Shown here one piece after another: positions 43,386 through 55,300 of a stretch of DNA of 64,000 bases. Positions within the stretch are counted from its first letter, which is position 1. Every line of letters begins with the position of its first letter. This DNA comes from Pleodorina starrii (taxonomy: Eukaryota; Chlorophyta; Chlorophyceae; Chlamydomonadales; Volvocaceae). The stretch lies in assembly GCA_030267565.1 (NCBI GenBank), contig BRXU01000004.1, positions 6,011,001 to 6,075,000 of the forward strand, written 5' to 3'. Made by a program: the position numbers and the translations under genes. Under the pieces are notes generated by a model. The model did no database searches and was not told the origin of the DNA. It saw only the letters and a program-made list of their open reading frames with translations.

Positions 43386-44681
43386 GATCAGACGCTCAGC
43401 CGGAGAGTGGCGCGAGTGGGGCAATAAACGGAGGCCTGTGTTAACGACCCACCATCGCTATAAGGTCCGGCATTTGGTGACGGCCTGGTACGGCCTGGGT
43501 ACCGAATTGTGCCCGTATTCAAGTCACCAGCATGTCCCTTGCCTGCTACTGTTGTGTCGTGCGTGGTCTTTTGACAAATGTGACGATATTCATGCGGGGC
43601 TGCTGCCCCTTTCCCCCAGTAAATATAAAAGCAAGCATTGCAACTGCGAACAGGAACATTGCCCCATATCCACGTCAGCTACTTGGCTGATCGGTTGCAT
43701 GTGTAATAATTACAAGGTATCCCAAGCCATGACGTGCTCATGACGTGCTCATGACGTCCAGGTATCCCGTGACACCACACTTCCAGGAATCCCACCCCCG
43801 CGTACCCCCGTGAGTACCCTCTGAGTCGACGTTATCGCAATCTTTCACATACCCTAACGCCTCGAAACTACAACTTTTATCCGGAAGACATTAGACGTTT
43901 TTAAATATATTAATAATTAGGGCCCAGACGAGCCAGGAGGCTCATGGACCGCGACTTACCGCGAGAATAAGCAAGGAGAAACAAGAAGAAAGAACTAAGT
44001 CGCCAAGCTAGTAACTCCAGCAGGATCACGTGAAGAAGGCGCTGAGCGAAAATTTGGTACGAAGACGCTTTCAACTCAAAGCACTTTTCTGCGGGCATTC
44101 AGCCTCGAAAAAAGACGTTTGTTTTCCTAACCGCCATAATGCGCGGCGAGGATTCAATTAGTACAAGTGACTGCGGTGGCAGTGAGCAAATTGATACGCA
44201 TCAAGAAAACTTCACTGTGAGTCACGCTGTCGACTTCCGGGCGTTGGGGAGCGTCAAGGATATTCAATGTTCCCCGACGGGCGTTGGGGAGCGTCAAGGA
44301 TATTCAATGTTCCCCGAGAATCCAAGGATCGCTGGTGAGGGCTGGTGGATGCAATATGATTGCAATTAGGGTAGCCTCGACAGCAGCAGAGAATAATCAG
44401 TTGAACGAGAGCACGCCCCTTGGGTCATCTTACAAAATATCTCAGCATGCCCGACCATGGGCGAGCCTGCCCTGCGTTGACACACGAAGTGTTTCTACGT
44501 GCTCACCGATAATAAAATGCTATAAAGCGTACCAGGTGTAGAGGGGGTATGAGAAAGTGTACAACGTGACTGATGGCATCCTAACGAGTTATGGCATATG
44601 CCGAAGGGCGCAATAAAGTTGGTCCAAGTTCTACGCGCTGCTGGAGTCAATTAATCCATCATTCAATGATGTCTCCAAAAG
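43386..44681. other. Spacer and promoter region of CDF copy 2
   Basis: Non-coding. The first part resembles 51430-51760. The last ~530 bases resemble the region before CDF copy 1. It includes an exact 40-bp tandem duplication (44238-44277 and 44278-44317). Confidence 0.5.
44238..44317 (+). repeat. Exact 40-bp tandem duplication upstream of CDF copy 2
   Basis: Two identical 40-bp copies starting CGGGCGTTGGGGAGCG and ending GTTCCCCGA. The equivalent site before copy 1 (near 36413) has a single diverged copy, so the duplication arose after the gene duplication. Confidence 0.85.
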
Positions 44682-47600
44682 ATGTTACAATTAGCGAGAG
44701 AGGTGATTCTTGGTGAAACCAGTTCGTGGACTGATCCCCAGGGGTTAACTTCAGCTCGTGGCTTAAGCCGGGCTAGTTGCACATCCGATGATGAAGATGA
44801 CATTGAAAAAGTGGCGCTACTTCTCACGACAGCGCCGACATCCGAGGGTTCATCAGCGCAGGGAGGAAAAAGGGATGTCGACGCCTTTTCCAGACGCGTG
44901 CGATTGGGCATCAACGTGAGCTGGGTTGTGAACGTGCTTTTGTTGATATCGAAAACACTTGTGTTCGTGCTGTCTGGCTCGTACGCCGTCCTCGCAAGTG
45001 CCGTCGACAGCCTCGTGGACCTCTTCAGCCAAGCCGTGCTTGCTGTGGCTGAGTACCAGGCGGCGAGGTAAGCGGCTATTTCGCTAGGCGGGGATATCGG
45101 GGTCCCGGCTTCCCCGGGTGACGCGAAGGCCGCTCCGCACTGCCCTCCGCGTAGGCGTCTCCCACGCTTACAAATCTGCGCGTCGCGCGCTCGCAGATTC
45201 GACGATCGCTTCCCCATTGGCCGCACGCGTATGGCGGAGCTTTCCGTGCTGGCGTGTGCTGGCATCATGTTCGTGTCTACAGCACTGGTCATTCGGGAGT
45301 CGATCGGGAGTCTGTGGGACGGCCTGCACGGTGCGTACCCACCAGCTTCGGCCCCCTTCACATCCCCTGGAAGTTGATACCTCGTTTGAGGAGTGTCAGC
45401 ATTCAAGCCTGGGGCAGTTCGCTCTGTCAGCAACAAGTAGGGTTGCTTTGTTCGTTTATAATATACGTCTTTATACTTTATAGTATACGCGTATAATACG
45501 TTCACAAACATTTTGTATACTCCCTGCAAAAGCGTATACAGTTCAAATCGGGTTCAAATCCAAGCCGGCGCCGAAACCACGGCTGCAAGCGCCTTTGCAC
45601 CGGTATTAAGCTTTTCGCGTGTTGACCAGCAGTTCAACCTGACAGTTGACATTGTGACAGCCTGACCTGACCAAAAATGTCTCAGAATGACTCGGACGTC
45701 ACTGTTTAAGAAATTCCAGTGGTCATTGTGAATGTCGGGGCAAGCAGATGCTCCCGCTAGAGGTATCCGCCCTGCTTCAACGCCTGACCCAAATTACAAG
45801 GAAGCCCAGCTGGTTCCCCAAGTTCAAGTCTGTGTTCCGTACCGCCACGCCTGGTGGACCGGAGATGGCCATGGTGCTGTGCAGCGCCTGTGACAAGGTC
45901 TCTCGCCATCCAACATATCGCGTCTTCAGCATTCGATTAAGTGCAAGGTTGTCCGGTCGGCCAACGACGACGACGATGCGATGTATGACCTTCGGTTAGC
46001 TACGGCAGGCCTTCCACCCTACCGAACCTGACGTTGCGGTCCAATTTTCAAGCTAAAACTATGGCAGAGGGCTTATGATAAAACATGTAGCAAAATGTCG
46101 GGGTAGATTTTTTTCCGGACAATAACCGAGCCCTACAAAGATCAGATTCGTATACGCCCTGGATTGTACGCATATACCTTATAAAATACAGTATAATTAC
46201 GTATACAAACAATTTGTATACAGTATACACGGCATGCTTAGCAGCAACACATTAGGCCGCCGCAGAAAAAATCACTGTTGTCACTGTCACGTACGTTGGT
46301 GCGCCTGTTTGGAGGTGGCCGGGGTCAGTCGCCAGCCGCGAACCTTCACGGCTGATTCCGCCGTGGTCGCGGCGCTGTCCGCCCTTTCCCCCAGCTTGGG
46401 CTGTTGTATTTCGTCTGCCGGGGTTTTGCTCGTTTCTGTCAGTGCGGCTCGTGCTGTCTGGCCTTGTTGCGCTTTCCTGCCTCTTGGCCGTGTCCATTGC
46501 AGAACACAGCCCGCCGGGGTCGACCGAATAGAACTTCGGGGCTCTAGATCCGACTACAACCACTGATACTACTCCTCTCACACATCATGCGGCAAGCATT
46601 CGTACTGCTTTGTGCACGTGCGCCTCATTCGACTGCATGCGGTGGCTCTGCGTCATGCGGTGGCTTCGGCGCCTTTCGGGACATACCGGTCGAAGACGCT
46701 GTCTCCGTCTGCGTTGCGCCGCCTGTCTGAGCCGTAAAGATGTCAGAATGCCGCCTGCGCTGCCAGCGCTGTCGCAGGTCACCTGTCCCCGCTTAACGTC
46801 GACGCCATCCTGATCGTGACGCTGTCGGCTGCCACCGCCTTCAAATTGGCCCTCTACGTGTTCTGCCGAGCGCTGCGGAGGAACCCCATCATGGTGCGTT
46901 CGGGGATGACTAAGGATTGAGGGCGCGCGCACACAGCTGCTGGCACTTGGGACGGCCCCCCGCTCTCGCACCCGTCGACGCACCGCTGTGGCTGTTGCTG
47001 CCTTGGTTTTGGCTGGACAATCAGTTCAGGGTGTGCCGTACCCACCGTGAAGGGTGCACACAGCCTAGCCAGGCTTGCCACGAACAGTATGTATGGCATC
47101 TAGGTTGGGCTCTCCGGGCCGAAACGTAACGAAATTCTTAAGGCTCCCTGCAAGTGCTAGCTAGGTGGCCCCAAAAAGCTCTAGCCGATGTTTTGAGCTC
47201 CGGCCGCGCCCCTGCGGAGAGGTCCTCTAAGGCCCTGCTTCCACGCTCTCCCCTCTTTCCCCCGGGCTGGCTCCCTCGCCGCTCCCTTCCTCACCATTCC
47301 CTCTTCCCCCCGTCTTTCCCCCCAGGTTGCCCTGTCCGAGGACCACCTGAACGACGTCATGTCCAACCTGGCCGCCATCGGTGGGGCAGCCATCGCCGGC
47401 AACCTGCCCCGCTACTGGTGGGTGGACCCCGTGGTGGCGGTGGCATCCTCACTGCTCATCATAAGGAACTGGCTCGCGATATGCTGGGAGCAGGTGAGGG
47501 GCAGGGGCACGGGCACGGGGGGCGGGGTGAGGGGGACGGGGTGAGACTGGGTTGGGTGGGCTTAACGGAGCCTGGGGACCCGGGACTGGTGAGCCGGTGG

Positions 47601-49535
47601 GGGCAATGGGGCCCGCCCCGGAAAGCCTTTCCTTTCGCAGCGAGTGTCCAGCGTTAGCGAGCGGTGGCGCGCATCAACCCAAACCAGCCGCAGGCCTGCC
47701 GCTGGCAGGGGTGTGTGTGTGTGTGTGCCTCACCACCAGGCAGGGTGCCATAGTGGCAGGCGCAACCCGTGGCACGCACTTGGCCCCTCCGCACATCTAT
47801 AGTGTGCGGTTTGCGTATTTGTTTTCCTGGTTGGCCGCGTGCGTATTGCATAGTCGAATCCGGTCGGCGCGCGTGCGGCAAGGAGGGAGGGAGGGAGGGA
47901 GCACGGAACCCTATAGATAACTCTCCGCTGTGCCGCTGAGCTGCAGGGCCAGAAGATGATTGGGTTGGGGGCCCCCGAGGAGCTGATCCAGGAGGTCACG
48001 CGCGTGACCCAGAAACACAACCCACACATGCAGGTGAGTGACGGCGGCGGGCTGCCGGTGCGGTGGCTGTGCGATCCACAATGCGGTTATGTGGGGTGGG
48101 GCGTTTTGGGGGTTGGGCACTTGCTTCCAGGACCTCGTCCCCAAAGCAAAAGCGATGCCGTCTGGGGCGGAGGCAGGAACACGCCGACCCTCGACAAAGC
48201 CCCAAGCCGCCTCTTGAGGCACTCCACGGTAACAATGTGCGCCGGCAAAGGTGCCGGCCGACAAATAGGTACGGTAAGCAGTGGAGTACCTGGTGGCGGA
48301 CGCCTTGCCCAATGAGTGAGCCATGCACCCCGGCGCGTGGCTGTTGACGCTGTTTGTGTCTGCGGCCTGGGGCTTCCTCTCCGCCCCCCGCTCAGTTGGA
48401 CCGGGTGACGGCCTACCACCACGGCAGTCACATGGTCGTGGAGGTGGAGGTGCTGCTGCCGGCGTCCATGACCGTACGGGAATCGCACGACATTGCGCTG
48501 GAACTGCAGCACAAGGTGGGTTGGGGCGTCACCCCGAGACCGATGACGACGTCAGTTGTGACGATTGGGGCTTTCCCACGTATCGGCGGGCCTCATGCAT
48601 GCAGCCCTTCATTCCGCTTCGAGGCCAAATCTCTGCCGTGTACATCAGGGTCATCCTAAGAAGGGCAAGAGTGACCTACAGCCCTATAACCCGGATAGAT
48701 GTGTATCAAGACGCTGCCGCGCCACCACTTTCTTGTCTTGCAGATCGAGGCGATTGATAGCGTGGAGCGGGCGTTTGTGCACGTCGACTACGAGCGGCGG
48801 ACCCTGGAGGAGCATAAGGTGCGCCGCGGGAGCAAGGCGGGCCCAACTTGCTGCCTCGTAATGATGGGTGTTGCTAGGTCGGGCAAAGTGCGCTTCCGGT
48901 TAGGTCGCACAGCGAGTACGGTGGGAGCAGGCAGCATTGAAGAGCTGCGGAACTCGCAGTACCTTCAACTGGATGTCTCACTACTTGTTTGGCGGTGGAA
49001 GCGGCTGCGGGGTAGCGAGGTCGGCCAGCTGGCCCTTGGGCGTACACCAAGCCCCGCAAGGCCGCGCAGCTGCACGGGGTGAGGGCCGCGCATCCCCTCG
49101 CGCGGCGTCAATGTCGGGCTTCGGGTGTAGTTGGTGATGTAGTGTGCGGCGCTGCGTGCTAACGCCGTGATTTAGCTTCGGACCGGGCGGCACTACGTGA
49201 CCTGGCAGCGCCGGCCCGGTCACGCGGCGGGACGCTGTGCACGAGGGACTCGGTGCAGCGACACACTAGCAGCTCAAACATGGGGATCTTCCTGACAGCG
49301 CACTGACATCCTCCTTGCTGACCAAACAAACGAAACCCTTAAGCCCCCGAAACGCTCCGCCCCCCAGGTTGAGCGCAACCTGAAGCTGGGGATCAAGGAT
49401 GTCATGAAGCCGCTGGTGGCCTACGACATCGGCGCGCCGTACGACTCGGCCGCGGCGTCGCCGTCCAGCTGCGCAGCCGGCAGGCCCCCGGCCCCACCGT
49501 CTGCTTGCGCGGGAGCGACGCCAACGGGGCTGTAG
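44682..49535 (+). CDS. MTP: CDF metal transporter, Mn-type, copy 2
   Basis: Eight exons: 44682-45067, 45197-45330, 46778-46893, 47326-47493, 47947-48033, 48396-48515, 48744-48818, 49368-49535, giving 417 residues. Same role and topology as copy 1: DSLVD in segment 2, DHLND in segment 5, complete cytosolic C-terminal domain. Differences: within segment 6 AFSLLIIRNW is replaced by ASSLLIIRNW. In the last exon a small indel after PSAC shifts the frame, so the protein stops at PTGL about 39 residues short of the copy 1 end; only the low-complexity tail is lost. Intron 2 is 1447 bases against 611 in copy 1, because of an ~806-bp insertion. A TGTAA lies at 49816-49820. Likely functional. Confidence 0.88.
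45436..46241. mobile_element. ~806-bp insertion with 8-bp target duplication
   Basis: Lies in intron 2 of CDF copy 2 and is absent from copy 1. CAGCAACA flanks it on both sides (45428-45435 and 46242-46249), while copy 1 has one CAGCAAC at the matching place. The ends are AT-rich and carry direct, not inverted, similarity (TATACAAA.TGTTTGT on the minus strand near 45510 and 46215). A B-box-like GGTTCAAATCC lies near 45550. An 8-bp duplication and a left end containing TAGGGTTG suggest a hAT-type non-autonomous element, but the matching right terminal repeat is not seen. No transposase. Confidence 0.6.
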
Positions 49536-50653
49536 CAAGCGCCGGGAGCAGCAGCAGCGACACCAGTGGCGATGCCGGCCGGCACAAATCCGGTTGTGAT
49601 CGATGGTGGCAGTGGCGGCGCCGCGGGCGTCGTTGCACCTGGCGGCAGGAGAACGCCAGCAACCTGGAATGCCGCCTGATTCAGCAGGTGCTGAGAAGGT
49701 AAACGTGAGGAATGGCGTGGATGGCATCCCGGGGTCACCTTGGCGCCACTGCGTAGATTCTGCGCTCTCCACGCCTCCGAAACGAGAGGGAGAGTTCTCG
49801 TGCGGAGGGGTGTGCTGTAACCGAGCTGTACCTGAAAGACATGTTGCATGGTGGGGCAGTTCCACTGCACGAGTGAGGCCCCGAGGCCATTCATGGCATT
49901 GTACGTTTAATTGCCGACGGTGGCGAGGCTAATCTGATCTGAAAGGCTCTAATGATCGAAGTAAAGAGGCATCGAATGAGAGAGAAGATCCCGTTTCTGG
50001 CGATTGTGTTGCTACGGGCAGAGGCTGGGTGGGGTTCAGGGTATTTCAGGGCCACCACAGAACATGCCGTATTGGCTCGTCCTGTCCTGCATGTTATGTG
50101 TATGTGCGCATACGCGCATGCAGGCCAGGTGGATTGCTTGTTTGTCGCGGTGAAATGTTGCAATGTGTTGACTGGGTTGCGCAGGTGGTTGGAGGAGCTG
50201 TTGATTCTGGGGTAGTTTGCTGTCGTGCTCACAAGGGTGCGTCGGGGGTGATGCACTCGCACAAAGCCGTGCTCAATACGAGGGGGTGAGTCACGCCCAG
50301 TTGGGTGTAGCCTTGCGGTGCGGAGGGGTGCGGTGTAGCATGGATGCGGACGCTCACGAGTTCGTTCGCCTTGAGCGGCGGGCGGGCAGACCCGTGGGTC
50401 AGCCCGTTCGTGGATCGTTTGCGTGCGCAGGCACATGTGTCGTGTGTGCCACGTTGCTCCAACACTTGGTCATATTCACGACGTGATCTGAGGACCCACC
50501 ATGGAATTGTTCGGAGCACGGTTTAGGACCCAACGAACTGAGACTTGCGAATGATTGTGACACAAAATACGCACATTATGAGGCTGAGACAGGTTGTTCT
50601 GCTGCCGCAAACTGTGCAGTTAGCACTTGTACACCACAGTTTGGCACGCGCCG
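49536..50653. other. Spacer after CDF copy 2
   Basis: 3' UTR of copy 2, including the reading-frame remnant of the lost tail, then DNA alignable in patches to 41580-42300. No gene supported. Confidence 0.5.
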
Positions 50654-51296
50654 ACGGTGGCGCGTGTGACAAGCGGTCTGGAGTGCGGCTGCGTGATACT
50701 GTGGTGAATCCGCCTGTGATGCTGCCCGTGTGGCGACGTGCACCGTCAACACCTGCGCTGCCACCTACGCCGGGGCCGCCGTCTCATCCTGCATCACCGG
50801 CTGTGCTGCGTATGCTTGCACACGAGTTCATCTGCGTGCACACGAGCCCATCCAACTGAGATGGGAGACATGTGGATGACGTCTTCGTTGTCCATCGGGT
50901 CCGGCAGCTCTGCTGATGGGGCTGGCGGTGCCGCCAGTGCGGTAGCCACGTGCTTCGCCACAGCAGCATCAATTCAATCGAGGACTGCTTGCTTCCGCGC
51001 TGCTCTCTCACAAGAGACACGCCTTCGGGTGGGCACACATGCGAACGCACTGAAGCCCTCGCTCGAAGCCCCGATGCGCCACACATGCATGTTGCATCGC
51101 AAAGCCTGCGCAAAGGCTGGCGGTTGCCATGACCAGCACCCAGCGGCGGTATGGCTGTCATGCCGTTCTGCTCCCAGGACACTTCACGACATACTGCCCT
51201 GATCGCCCTGCCCAGCGCGCCCCTTCAACACCCAGCCACTCACTACAGCAATCCCAGGAGGCCGTGCCACAGAATCCGCAGGTCTACCGCGGCGTC
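50654..51296. repeat. 643-bp spacer block, copy B
   Basis: Gap-free counterpart of 42301-42943. It is followed here by a short run of CTGACCTGAC-type repeats (about 51320-51365) instead of the inserted unit. Confidence 0.85.
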
Positions 51297-51638
51297 TCCA
51301 CCACACGTCTGCTGCCCCACCTGACGTGACCTGACCTGACCTGTCATCTGACCTGACCTGTCAGCGCCGCAGCAGCTGCGTGTGCGCTCAGCGCGCAGGG
51401 TTTTAGCTGCGGTTGCTATGTGGCAGTTCAGACGCTCAGCCGGAGAGTGGCGCGAGTGGGGCAATAAACGGAGACCGTTGTTATCGACCCACCATCGCCA
51501 GAAGGTCCGGCAGGTGGTGACGGCCTGGGGCGGGGTACCGAACTGTGCCCATATTCAGGTCGCCAGCATTTCCCTTGTCTGCTACTGTTGTGTCGTGCGT
51601 GGTCTCTTGACAAATTTCGTCACATGTACTGGGGGAAA

Positions 51639-51690
51639 GGGGACGCAGCCCCGAATGAATTTCGTCACATTCATTCGGGGCTGCGTCCCC
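51639..51690. repeat. 21-bp perfect inverted repeat
   Basis: The arm at 51639-51659 (starting GGGGACGCAGCCCC) pairs exactly with 51670-51690, with a 10-base loop. The related site near 43585-43612 in the other spacer keeps only one imperfect arm. Confidence 0.85.
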
Positions 51691-51806
51691 TGTCCCCAAG
51701 TAAATATAAATACAAGCATTGCGACTGCGAAATGGAACAATGTCCCACATATATCCACCTCAGCTACTTGGCTGATCGGTTGCACTTGTATTTATTATCC
51801 CAAGCA

Positions 51807-51929
51807 TGTCATGGCTTGGGATAATGAAGGTATCCCAAGCCATGACATGTCATGGCTTGGGATAATGAAGGTATCCCAAGCCATGACATGTCATGGCTTG
51901 GGATAATGAAGGTATCCCAAGCCATGACA
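51807..51929. repeat. Three tandem 41-bp hairpins
   Basis: Units 51807-51847, 51848-51888 and 51889-51929 are identical. Each is a 17-bp stem (TGTCATGGCTTGGGATA with its reverse complement) around a 7-base loop (ATGAAGG). A half-unit precedes the array near 51795. The corresponding place in the other spacer (near 43714) has only a single arm. Confidence 0.9.
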
Positions 51930-52382
51930 TGCTCACGACGTCCGTCCACACAGCGGGTCACATCTCGTAAGCAGCAACGGCAGCAGCAGCAGTAGCAGCA
52001 GAATCAGCGTGCCTGACCAGTGGACCCGGAAACAGGAGACCGAAGCAGGAGACCAGACGCTAGGTATCGTATTGGCGATCTCCAGCTGAAAGAAGAGAGC
52101 ATTAGGGGAGGCCGGTGAGGACGTTTCGACCCTGCTCCTGCGCATACACTGTTATTTTTGGCAATTATATCGCTATCTTTGATGTCTCTTATCGTCTTGT
52201 GGGGTTTACTTTCAATCAACCGACCAACCGTAGGCTGCTCGACCGTTTTCGTTTGTACGGCATTGCACCGGCGTCCAAACCTGTTCTGGTCATGTAGCCG
52301 TAATCGTTTGTCTTGCGTGAAATGCGTAGTGCTTCCTTTAGCCAGCACAGCGTATTTGCAGTTATAGCCGCGCAGAAGAAAA

Positions 52383-55300
52383 CTGGCACAACTTGCACGA
52401 GAAGTGGTTCTCGGCCAAACTAGTTCGTGTACTGACCCCCAAGGGTTTACACGTGTACAGTCATGTAGAAGTCTAAGCCGGGGTAGTCGGTTGAGTTTAA
52501 TATGCCCTGATGTCGAAACAGCGGCGCCGATTCTTACGGCAAGGACAGATGCCGAACAGCCCTTGCTAGGCAACAACGAAGCCGATGACTTCTCGAGACG
52601 TGTCAGATTAGGCATTAATGCAAGCTGGCTCGTAAACGTGCTGCTGTTCATCGCCAAAACGGCAACTTTTGTGTTGTCCGGCTCCTACGCCGTCCTCGCG
52701 AGCGCCGTCGACAGCCTTGTCGACATTCTTAGCCAATCTGTGCTTGCAGTGGCAGAGTACCAGGCGGCCAGGTAAGAGGGACAAAGGGCAGGCTGACGTT
52801 GACTGTTGACGGTTGTACGCTTTTCACATGTCGAATTTGTTCCCATGTTTCGGGTTCGATTGAGCTCAAGCTACAGCCCCTGTCAGCAATACCTTCGGGA
52901 ATGAGGCCTCAGAGCGAATTTCTGCAGTCGTGGACAGTCCTGGCCGCTCTAACAGCAAATACGGCCATCACCTTTCTTCTCCAGGTTCGATAGACGTTTC
53001 CCCATCGGCCGGACACGCATGGCGGAGCTCTCAGTGCTGGCATGTGCCTCCATCATGTTCGTCTCCACAGCTCTGGTCATTCGAGAGTCCATTGGGAGCC
53101 TGTGGGACGGCCTGCACGGTGCGTACCCGCCAGCCGGGGTCCGGGTTCGGCAACCCCTCCCCGGAGGCCCTGTCCTTTAATACGCAACCGCCTCATTCCA
53201 CTGGTTTCGACCAGCTTTGGACTTGTCCAACCAGGAGTGATGGCTGCAAAGCGTGCCCTGATCGTGCCATTGGAACGCTGCTGGTGGCATTGGAACTTGT
53301 AGCAGGTCACCTGTCCCCGCTCAACGTCGACGCCATCCTGATCGTGACGCTGTCGGCTGCCACCGCCTTCAAATTGGCCCTCTACGTGTACTGCCGAGCG
53401 CTGCGAAAGAACCCCATCATGGTACGAGTCGGCTGAACGGGGGGGCTATGGATTCCTTGCTCGGCAGTCAACAACTCCCGGCTGCTCCGTACCCTTACCG
53501 CCCCTCCCTGTATCTTTCCCCTTCCCTCTGCCCTGCTCCCACTCTCCCTCAATCCTCCCTTCTTGTGTCGAGTACCGAGCCGAGGGTAACAACCAACGGC
53601 TCCCTTCCACACCGCTCCCTTCCACACCGCTCCCTTCCTCACCGCTCCCTCTCCCCTCCCCGTCTTTCCCCCCAGGTTGCCCTGTCTGAGGACCACCTGA
53701 ACGACGTCATGTCCAACCTGGCCGCCATCGGTGGGGCAGCCATCGCCGGCAACCTGCCCCGCTACTGGTGGGTGGACCCCGCGGTGGCGGTGGCCTTCTC
53801 GCTGCTCATCATAAGGAACTGGCTCGCGATATGCTGGGAGCAGGTGAGGGCAGGGGCACGGGCACGGGGGGCGGGGTGAGGGGTGACGGGGCGGGGCGGA
53901 CCGGGGGCACCAGGTATTTCGGGCGGGGCAGAGCAGCCTGGATGTGCCCATAAACAGTTGGAGCACTCAGTGGGACGGCTTTGCTGCCGTGTCTGATGCA
54001 GGGCCAGAAGATGATTGGGCTGGAGGCCCCGGAGGAGGTCATAGAGGAGGTGACGTACGTGACGGAGAACCACAGCCCGCACATGCAGGTAAGGGAGGAC
54101 TGGAGCGGGGAGGGCTGCTGCACCCGGGGGAAGCAGGTGTGCTGCGAGGGGGTGGCCGGCATTGCGCCTGCTGCTGCTGTTGCTGCTGCCCCCACTACCG
54201 TGTCGCTGCCTCTGCTGCATCCCCTGCCGCTACCGTTGCCGTTGTCGCCATCACTGCTGAGAACTGTCAAGTTGCCCCCCTCCCCCTTTTGTGCTCGCTG
54301 CCTACCTTGCCGCGATCGTTCCCTTCTCTCCGCCCCCCTCAGTTGGACCGGGTGACGGCCTACCACCACGGCAGTCACATGGTCGTGGAGGTGGAGGTGC
54401 TGCTGCCGGCGTCCATGACCGTACGGGAATCGCACGACATTGCGCTGGAACTGCAGCACAAGGTGAGTTGGGGCGGGGGTAGGGACAGGGGCGGGGTGTG
54501 TGTGGGCGGGGGGAGGGAGCGCGCGTGGGCGTCTTGGTGGTTGGTGTGTGGGTGGGTTCGTGGGCACGCCCCGCTGGCATCACGGCACGACGGAGTAGCG
54601 CTGGTCATAGGGGTCAGATTCCAGGACCTGACGCAAGTTGGGTTTTCAGTTCAGTTTCAGCCCACCGTGGTTGGAAAGGTATACGTTGGCCCATGGGTCG
54701 GCAAAGGGTAGGGCCTTAAGCCATGGGCCAGGCCCGCACATGCAGGTAAGCCGGGGCATGCACCCAGGCAAGCCGGGGTAGCGGCTTCCGAGGCGTCCCA
54801 CCGCACCCTACCGTCCCCACTTCTCCTGCTACCATGCTTCCTGCTTGTATCTCCCGCACATCCGCTCCTTGCCCGCTATAGCAACAACAGTAACAACGCT
54901 CGTTTTTTCCAACTCCTGCCTTGCAGCTGGAAGCAATCGAAAACGTGGAGCGCGCGTTTGTGCACGTCGACTACGAGCGGCGGGAGCTGGATGAGCACAA
55001 GGCAAGCAGGAGGAGGGGGATTGCTGAGGGGGTAGGGAGGTGCGAGGTCGAGCTGCTGGTATCCCTCCGGGCACGCCGCGTCCATTTTGCCGCCGCACGC
55101 CGCACGCCTCCCTCCACCCTCCCCGCCACCTTCTGGCCACCTACCTTCCCCTCACCCCCTCACGCCACCATTGCCAAGGCAACCCTCAGCCCCAAACCCA
55201 AACCCCGACATGCTCATTCTCCCCTTTCCTCCCCTCCCCTCCTCCCCTCCCCTCCAGGTGGAGCGCAACCTCAAGATGGGCGAAAAGGACGTCATGAAAC

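Larger units (their letters stand above)
51297..52382. other. Spacer before CDF copy 3
   Basis: Non-coding, with two striking inverted-repeat features annotated separately (51639-51690 and 51807-51929). The last ~250 bases should contain the promoter and any 5' exon of copy 3; none could be assigned. Confidence 0.45.
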
